In this document: positions 30,812-33,432 of the stretch, piece after piece
Layout of the letters: each line of letters starts with the position of its first letter
Numbering within the stretch: the stretch's first letter is position 1
Assembly (NCBI GenBank): GCA_013177895.1
Contig: JABLXV010000041.1
Coordinates: forward strand, 1 to 33,432
Source: Brevinematales bacterium
Lineage (GTDB): Bacteria > Spirochaetota > Brevinematia > Brevinematales > GWF1-51-8
Direction: 5' to 3'
Length of the DNA: 33,432 nucleotides
Notes under the pieces: model-generated
Databases searched by the model: none
What the model saw: the letters and a program-made list of their open reading frames with translations, nothing else
What the model was told of the DNA's origin: nothing
Made by a program: the position numbers and the translations under genes

Positions 30812-30986
30812 GGGGCGACTCATAGGACGTGAGAAGTCCCGCGAGAACACGGAAGTCAATAATGAGCGGGAGAAAGACAATGACATTCATGGAAAAAGAG
30901 TATCTCAGGCCGGCGATAACGTGAAGATAGAGACAGACACAGGCGAAGAGAAAGAGCTACACTACGCTCATATCGATTATCGTTGA
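30810..30986 (+). CDS. Possible small protein, 58 aa
   Basis: Reads MGRLIGREKSRENTEVNNER, then a hydrophilic middle and a more protein-like end (DNVKIETDTGEEKELHYAHI). It has no Shine-Dalgarno and its ATG overlaps the likely -10 box, so it may be translated only from a transcript that starts further upstream, or the unit may be a non-coding RNA. It is the only sizeable frame between the parAB terminator and the next terminator. Low certainty. Confidence 0.33.
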   Translation: MGRLIGREKSRENTEVNNEREKDNDIHGKRVSQAGDNVKIETDTGEEKELHYAHIDYR

Positions 30987-31004
30987 TAATACCTCCTCCG
31001 TTTG

Positions 31005-31041
31005 ATCCCGCCCGGATCCTCCTCCCTGGGCGGGATTTTTT
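31005..31041 (+). terminator. Terminator of the small unit
   Basis: ATCCCGCCC (31005-31013), 14-nt loop, GGGCGGGAT (31028-31036), then a run of T. Very strong stem; it closes the unit that starts near 30812. Confidence 0.88.
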
Positions 31042-31190
31042 ATTCCCATATTCAAAATATTAAAAGAAATACAACCCTTTTATTCCCATATCTTTCGACT
31101 TTCAAATATCAATCACTATTTCTTATTTACTTATTTTCTTATTTTCCCCAGTCCATTAGTTATAAGATATAAGGCAATAAGCGATTCTGC
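31042..31190. other. AT-rich non-coding stretch before the second iteron array
   Basis: No gene seen. It contains a direct repeat TTATTCCCATAT (about 31040-31051 and 31079-31090), a copy of the ACAACCCTTTT motif and long T-rich runs between 31110 and 31150. AT richness beside iterons is compatible with an unwinding region of the second origin. Confidence 0.5.
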
Positions 31191-31427
31191 GGGGAGTTAT
31201 TTAATAGTTAAAAAGAGTTTTCTGATACAGTAAAGGAGATTTCTAATATTTTAAGGGAGTTTTGTAATAACCTTTCTAAGAGTATTCTAATGTCAAAAGG
31301 GAGTTTTGTAATAAGCCCTTAATAAGAGTTTTATAATGCCTAAAAGGAGATTAATAATACGGTAAAAGGGAGCTTATTAATACCGCTTCCGAGACACAAC
31401 CATTTTTAAAAAGGAGTTTTCTAATAC
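31191..31427 (+). repeat. Iteron array of the second replicon (about ten repeats)
   Basis: Degenerate repeats of consensus AAGGAGTTTTCTAATAC begin near 31191, 31211, 31231, 31251, 31275, 31295, 31320, 31341, 31363 and 31408. Spacing is 20-24 bp except for the last, which follows a 24-bp interruption. Several copies vary at the RGGAG and (C/G/A)TAATA positions. They precede the second Rep_3-type gene, as expected for its origin. The 3' half (AGTTTTxTxATAC) is also that of the first replicon's type B iterons. Confidence 0.78.
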
Positions 31428-31610
31428 AATGCCCATTCATCCTGAATTCAAATAGTTATCATTTCAACATTGAGAATTTGCCTAAAAAGACTTCTTTTCC
31501 CTATTAATTCACATCTTTATCATAGTTATTACTGGTATTATACTTCATATCGCAACTCTTTGCAAGCGAACCTGCAATTCTTCCTATTCCCTTTTTTCCA
31601 TTCTGAGGTT
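31428..31610. other. Non-coding gap between iterons and the second rep promoter
   Basis: About 180 nt without a gene, terminator or clear repeat. AT-rich, with TTATC-containing segments but no convincing DnaA box (TTATCCACA). Probably part of the origin region. Confidence 0.45.
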
Positions 31611-31641
31611 ATTAAGAGTTTTATGATACATAAAGGGAGTA
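31611..31641 (+). repeat. Promoter-proximal iteron pair at the second rep gene
   Basis: ATTAAGAGTTTTATGATAC (31611-31629) and a partial copy ATAAAGGGAGTA (31630-31641) lie immediately before the -35 box of the second rep gene. Binding of the initiator here would block its own promoter, the usual autoregulation in iteron plasmids. The first of the two also matches the core of the other replicon's iterons. Confidence 0.65.
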
Positions 31642-31645
31642 CGTA

Positions 31646-31674
31646 TTGACTTTTCTCTTATTAGATTATATAAT
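31646..31674 (+). promoter_or_regulatory. Near-consensus promoter of the second rep gene, predicted leaderless
   Basis: TTGACT (31646-31651), 17 nt, TATAAT (31669-31674). The rep ATG is at 31680, only 5 nt after the -10, and no Shine-Dalgarno lies between. Transcription should start at or next to the A of the ATG. Confidence 0.85.
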
Positions 31675-31679
31675 CATTC

Positions 31680-32600
31680 ATGACAAGAAAAGACCCTAGA
31701 AAATACCTTATACGTCAATCGAATACACTGTCATTCTCGAGACATAATCTGAATGCCGTCGAAAAACGCATTGTCTATCTATTGGTATCACGGTTAAAGC
31801 CTGACGACAAGGCATTTCAGGAATACGAATTCACGGTTCAGGAACTACTGAAAGGTATAGATTTAGGCCACAATAATCATCAATATCTCAAATCCACAAC
31901 GGAAAGCTTAATCGGCAAGGTTTATCTTTTACCTTACGAAGGCGGTTTATTACAAATCTCCCCTATCTCGAGCGCGATATATAACGAAGATAACACGATA
32001 GTAAAATTCAGTTTTGATCCGAAAATGAAAGCGCACTATATTGAACTCAAGAATAATTACACCCAATTTCAGCTTGAGATCGTCCTCGGGCTGAAAAGTG
32101 TATATTCCCAGAAGTTATACGAAATGGCGAAAAGTATTGCGAACAAGGGAGACCCATCGGTACGGCATAGCGTAAGCGAATGGAGATACCTGTTATATAT
32201 TGAGGAACATGAGTACAAGCAGTACAAAGACATGAGGAAGTACGTTTTTGAGATCGCGCAGAGGGAACTGGATGAAAAGACTGACATTCACCTTGAATAC
32301 CGGGAAGAGAAGGCCGGGAAGAGGATAAACTGGCTATGGATGGAAGTTCACAAGATCGAGAACGAGGAACAGCGTCAGGCATGGATTCGCCAGACGAAAT
32401 TCAATCAATTACCGAAGAAGGTACGCGATAAACTTCTCGCGGAAGCGGGAGCGACCGAAGGGCATAAAATCAACGACGTGGCCGCGAATGTTACGGCAAA
32501 GCAAAAAGCGATCGCGGGAGCCGAGGAAGCCGGATTATTCGATAAAAAGCCGCCGGCGATAACGGAAGCACCGCAAGAAAATCAGGACGATGAGGATTAA
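31680..32600 (+). CDS. Rep_3-type plasmid replication initiator (second), 306 aa
   Basis: SNTLSFSRHNLNAVEKRIVY near the N-terminus is the RepB/Rep_3 winged-helix signature, followed by YEFTVQELLKGIDLG and the second-domain start LEIVLGLKSVYSQKLYEMA and WRYLLYIEEHEYKQYKDMRK. Length is typical for the family. Its C-terminus is Ala/Glu-rich. It shares the family but little detailed sequence with the first initiator, so the window carries two distinct Rep systems. It is preceded by its own iterons and a strong promoter with no leader. Confidence 0.9.
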   Translation: MTRKDPRKYLIRQSNTLSFSRHNLNAVEKRIVYLLVSRLKPDDKAFQEYEFTVQELLKGIDLGHNNHQYLKSTTESLIGKVYLLPYEGGLLQISPISSAIYNEDNTIVKFSFDPKMKAHYIELKNNYTQFQLEIVLGLKSVYSQKLYEMAKSIANKGDPSVRHSVSEWRYLLYIEEHEYKQYKDMRKYVFEIAQRELDEKTDIHLEYREEKAGKRINWLWMEVHKIENEEQRQAWIRQTKFNQLPKKVRDKLLAEAGATEGHKINDVAANVTAKQKAIAGAEEAGLFDKKPPAITEAPQENQDDED

Positions 32601-32655
32601 TTAGACCTACCAATCCAATAAATCATCCTATTCCGTCTATGAATAGGAGGAACAC

Positions 32656-32829
32656 ATGAAGAACAATTTGGTATCTACCCTCAAAGATGCGATCAAGGAT
32701 ACCGTATCGAAAACCTCGACAAAACTGATGAAGGCAATCGAGGCGAAAGGTATCAAGGTCATGGATAGCGTTAAGGTGAAGGATATCTATGATATCCAAG
32801 AAGAAATTCTGAAATCACTCGGATTTTAG
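32656..32829 (+). CDS. Small hypothetical helical protein, 57 aa
   Basis: ATG 32656 follows AGGAGG at 6 nt. The product (MKNNLVSTLKDAIKDTVSKT, later VKVKDIYDIQEEILKSLGF) is basic and predicted helical, with no known family. A CGTCTA element lies 22 nt before the ATG and a terminator 13 nt after the stop, so it forms its own short unit. Such small basic proteins beside plasmid rep genes are often regulators, but nothing here proves it. Confidence 0.7.
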   Translation: MKNNLVSTLKDAIKDTVSKTSTKLMKAIEAKGIKVMDSVKVKDIYDIQEEILKSLGF

Positions 32830-32841
32830 GCAACAATCCCC

Positions 32842-32864
32842 GGCCCCGCAATGGGGCCTTTTTT
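32842..32864 (+). terminator. Terminator after the 57-aa gene
   Basis: GGCCCC (32842-32847), loop GCAAT, GGGGCC (32853-32858), then six T. Strong intrinsic terminator. Confidence 0.88.
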
Positions 32865-32905
32865 CATACCTTCAAAAAGAAGAATAACAACCATTTTATC
32901 CAATC

Positions 32906-32997
32906 TAATACTCACAGGCCGCGCAGGCCAGAATATAGCTATTTACATAGATATTTCTGCGCGTCCGACCCCGCGATCAGGAAGATCACGGGGTTTT
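32906..32997 (+). ncRNA. Possible structured small RNA ending in a terminator
   Basis: A gap of 290 nt lies between the 57-residue gene's terminator and the next gene. It holds a long imperfect hairpin (GCGCA 32921-32925 with TGCGC 32958-32962, enclosing an AT-rich stem) followed at once by a second terminator. A weak promoter (TTCAAA 32871, 17 nt, TTTTAT 32894) would start a transcript near 32906. No open frame is seen. Whether it is transcribed is unknown. Confidence 0.35.
32968..32997 (+). terminator. Terminator-like hairpin
   Basis: ACCCCG-c-GATC-aggaa-GATC-a-CGGGGT (32968-32994) followed by TTT. A nearly perfect stem with T tail; no coding gene precedes it within 130 nt, which suggests a non-coding transcript. 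Confidence 0.8.
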
Positions 32998-33030
32998 ATC
33001 TGAAATTCTTTTTATCGTCTATCCTATAAG

Positions 33031-33115
33031 GAGCCGAGACAGGAGGTCGAAGTCCCGCGATAACACCCCCGAGGGTAACTCGAGTACAAGCGGACGTCAA
33101 TAACGATATGAGGAG
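33031..33115 (+). promoter_or_regulatory. Structured leader with a recurring GAAGTCCCGCGA motif
   Basis: Downstream of a CGTCTA element and a -10-like TATAAG (33025-33030) lies a GC-rich leader containing GAAGTCCCGCGATAACAC, an inner hairpin with CCCCGAGGG, and GTCAATAA shortly before the gene at 33122. Related sequences lie at 30831-30870 (plus) and 22380-22412 (minus). It may be an operator or RNA regulatory element. Confidence 0.4.
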
Positions 33116-33121
33116 TTATAT

Positions 33122-33346
33122 ATGTTTAATCCGAAAACGCTGAGAGAGTTCCGGTTCAGTTTTCAGAACGCGGTTGCAGCGCTTGAGAGCCAGTACAACG
33201 TCAAGGTCGAACTTGGAAATATCAAGTATTCCGAGAACGAATTTAGATCCCAGATGACGGTAACGTCAGTGAATAACGGCGTCAAAGTCATAAGTGAGCA
33301 TGACATTATAGAAAACCGACGGGAAAACTCTGTAGCTTCAGCATAG
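33122..33346 (+). CDS. Gene truncated by an IS200/IS605 left end, 74 aa as it stands
   Basis: ATG 33122 follows GAGGAG. The native part (MFNPKTLREFRFSFQNAVAA, then YNVKVELGNIKYSENEFRSQ) runs to about residue 62-63 (EHDI); the last residues (IENRRENSVASA) are encoded by the IS left end, which begins at about 33310. Short proteins with a VELGNIxYxxxEFRxxxxV stretch occur in phages and plasmids and continue beyond this point, so the C-terminus is probably missing. Function unknown. Confidence 0.7.
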   Translation: MFNPKTLREFRFSFQNAVAALESQYNVKVELGNIKYSENEFRSQMTVTSVNNGVKVISEHDIIENRRENSVASA

Positions 33347-33362
33347 AGATGAGAGGCGGGCA

Positions 33363-33391
33363 TTGACTTAGATAGCAGAATATAGTATAAT
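33363..33391 (+). promoter_or_regulatory. Consensus promoter inside the edge IS left end, predicted leaderless
   Basis: TTGACT (33363-33368), 17 nt, TATAAT (33386-33391). The first ATG (33397) comes 5 nt after the -10, the same arrangement as at the second rep gene. Confidence 0.75.
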
Positions 33392-33396
33392 ATATC

Positions 33397-33432
33397 ATGA
33401 AAGAAAGAGAGTATCATTCTGATGGAAACTAT
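33397..33432 (+). CDS. Start of a probable Y1 transposase TnpA (cut by window edge)
   Basis: The frame reads MKEREYHSDGNY and runs off the window. IS200/IS605 TnpA proteins typically begin with a short polar stretch leading to a hydrophobic YHLVF segment, which would come next. Its position right after an IS605-type left end supports this. An ATG at 33422 is an alternative start. Twelve residues do not allow more. Confidence 0.4.
   Translation, partial: MKEREYHSDGNY

Larger units (their letters stand above)
33310..33432 (+). mobile_element. Left end of a second IS200/IS605-family element (partial)
   Basis: From 33315 the sequence matches the left end of the 25206-26506 element: ACCGACGGGAAAACTC, the hairpin CTCT-gta-GCT-tc-AGC-at-AGAG, and GAGGCGGG. 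TTAT precedes it at 33306-33309, at the same distance as in the complete copy. Unlike that copy, it continues into a possible transposase start. The window ends inside the element. Confidence 0.8.

Noticed and set aside
31191-31427. Repeats as ribosome binding sites of overlapping small genes (each holds GGAG)
   Set aside because: No open frames follow them; regular 20-24-bp spacing and position before a Rep_3 gene fit iterons.
1-33432. tRNA or rRNA genes and phage structural genes
   Set aside because: No tRNA cloverleaf, rRNA segment, capsid, terminase or tail motif was recognised on either strand.

Overview
The window reads as one backbone piece of a conjugative plasmid (or plasmid-like integrative element) of a diderm, probably anaerobic bacterium. 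Evidence for a diderm is direct: at least seven lipobox signal peptides, two small outer-membrane beta-barrel candidates and an F-type (MPF-F) type IV secretion system. The lipoprotein-rich content and beta-helix surface protein recall spirochaetes, but I cannot fix the phylum from sequence alone. No rRNA or tRNA gene, CRISPR array, relaxase or VirD4-type coupling protein was recognised.

Left edge (1-690): the 3' end of an IS605-family tnpB with its right end, then two short minus-strand genes (one cut by the insertion), an AT-rich gap and a terminator. Minus-strand transfer operon (715-23774, about 23 kb): a TTGACA promoter at its head, tightly packed or overlapping genes, and a terminator at 667-690. 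In transcription order it carries a block of unrecognised cytoplasmic genes and a lipoprotein (23774-19852), then the T4SS core: lipoprotein (TraV position), a TraK-N-like protein, TraA/VirB2-like pilin, TraL, TraE, TraK, a TraB split into an inner-membrane half and an exported half, a 59-residue NrdD-type glycyl-radical-domain miniprotein, accessory periplasmic and outer-membrane proteins, TraC ATPase, a TraH candidate, a TraF-like protein and TraG. The operon ends with a cargo-like block of surface lipoproteins (715-6208), two of which are paralogues.

Divergent from the operon is a fusion of an ECF-sigma region-2-like domain, one membrane span and a FecR domain (23871-24764), a natural candidate for its regulator.

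Plus-strand replication and maintenance half (24765-33432): an iteron array, an intact tnpB-only IS605-family element sitting between that array and the first Rep_3-type initiator gene, three tandem paralogues of unknown function, parA and a ParB-like gene, a small transcription unit, a second iteron array with a second Rep_3-type initiator, small genes, and at the right edge the left end of another IS200/IS605 element that truncates a gene. The two iteron families share a core. Two genes (second rep and the edge IS ORF) have consensus promoters whose -10 box ends 5 nt before the ATG, predicting leaderless mRNAs.

The right-edge IS left end and left-edge IS right end face each other, so the window may be a plasmid contig broken inside an IS copy; this is a hypothesis.
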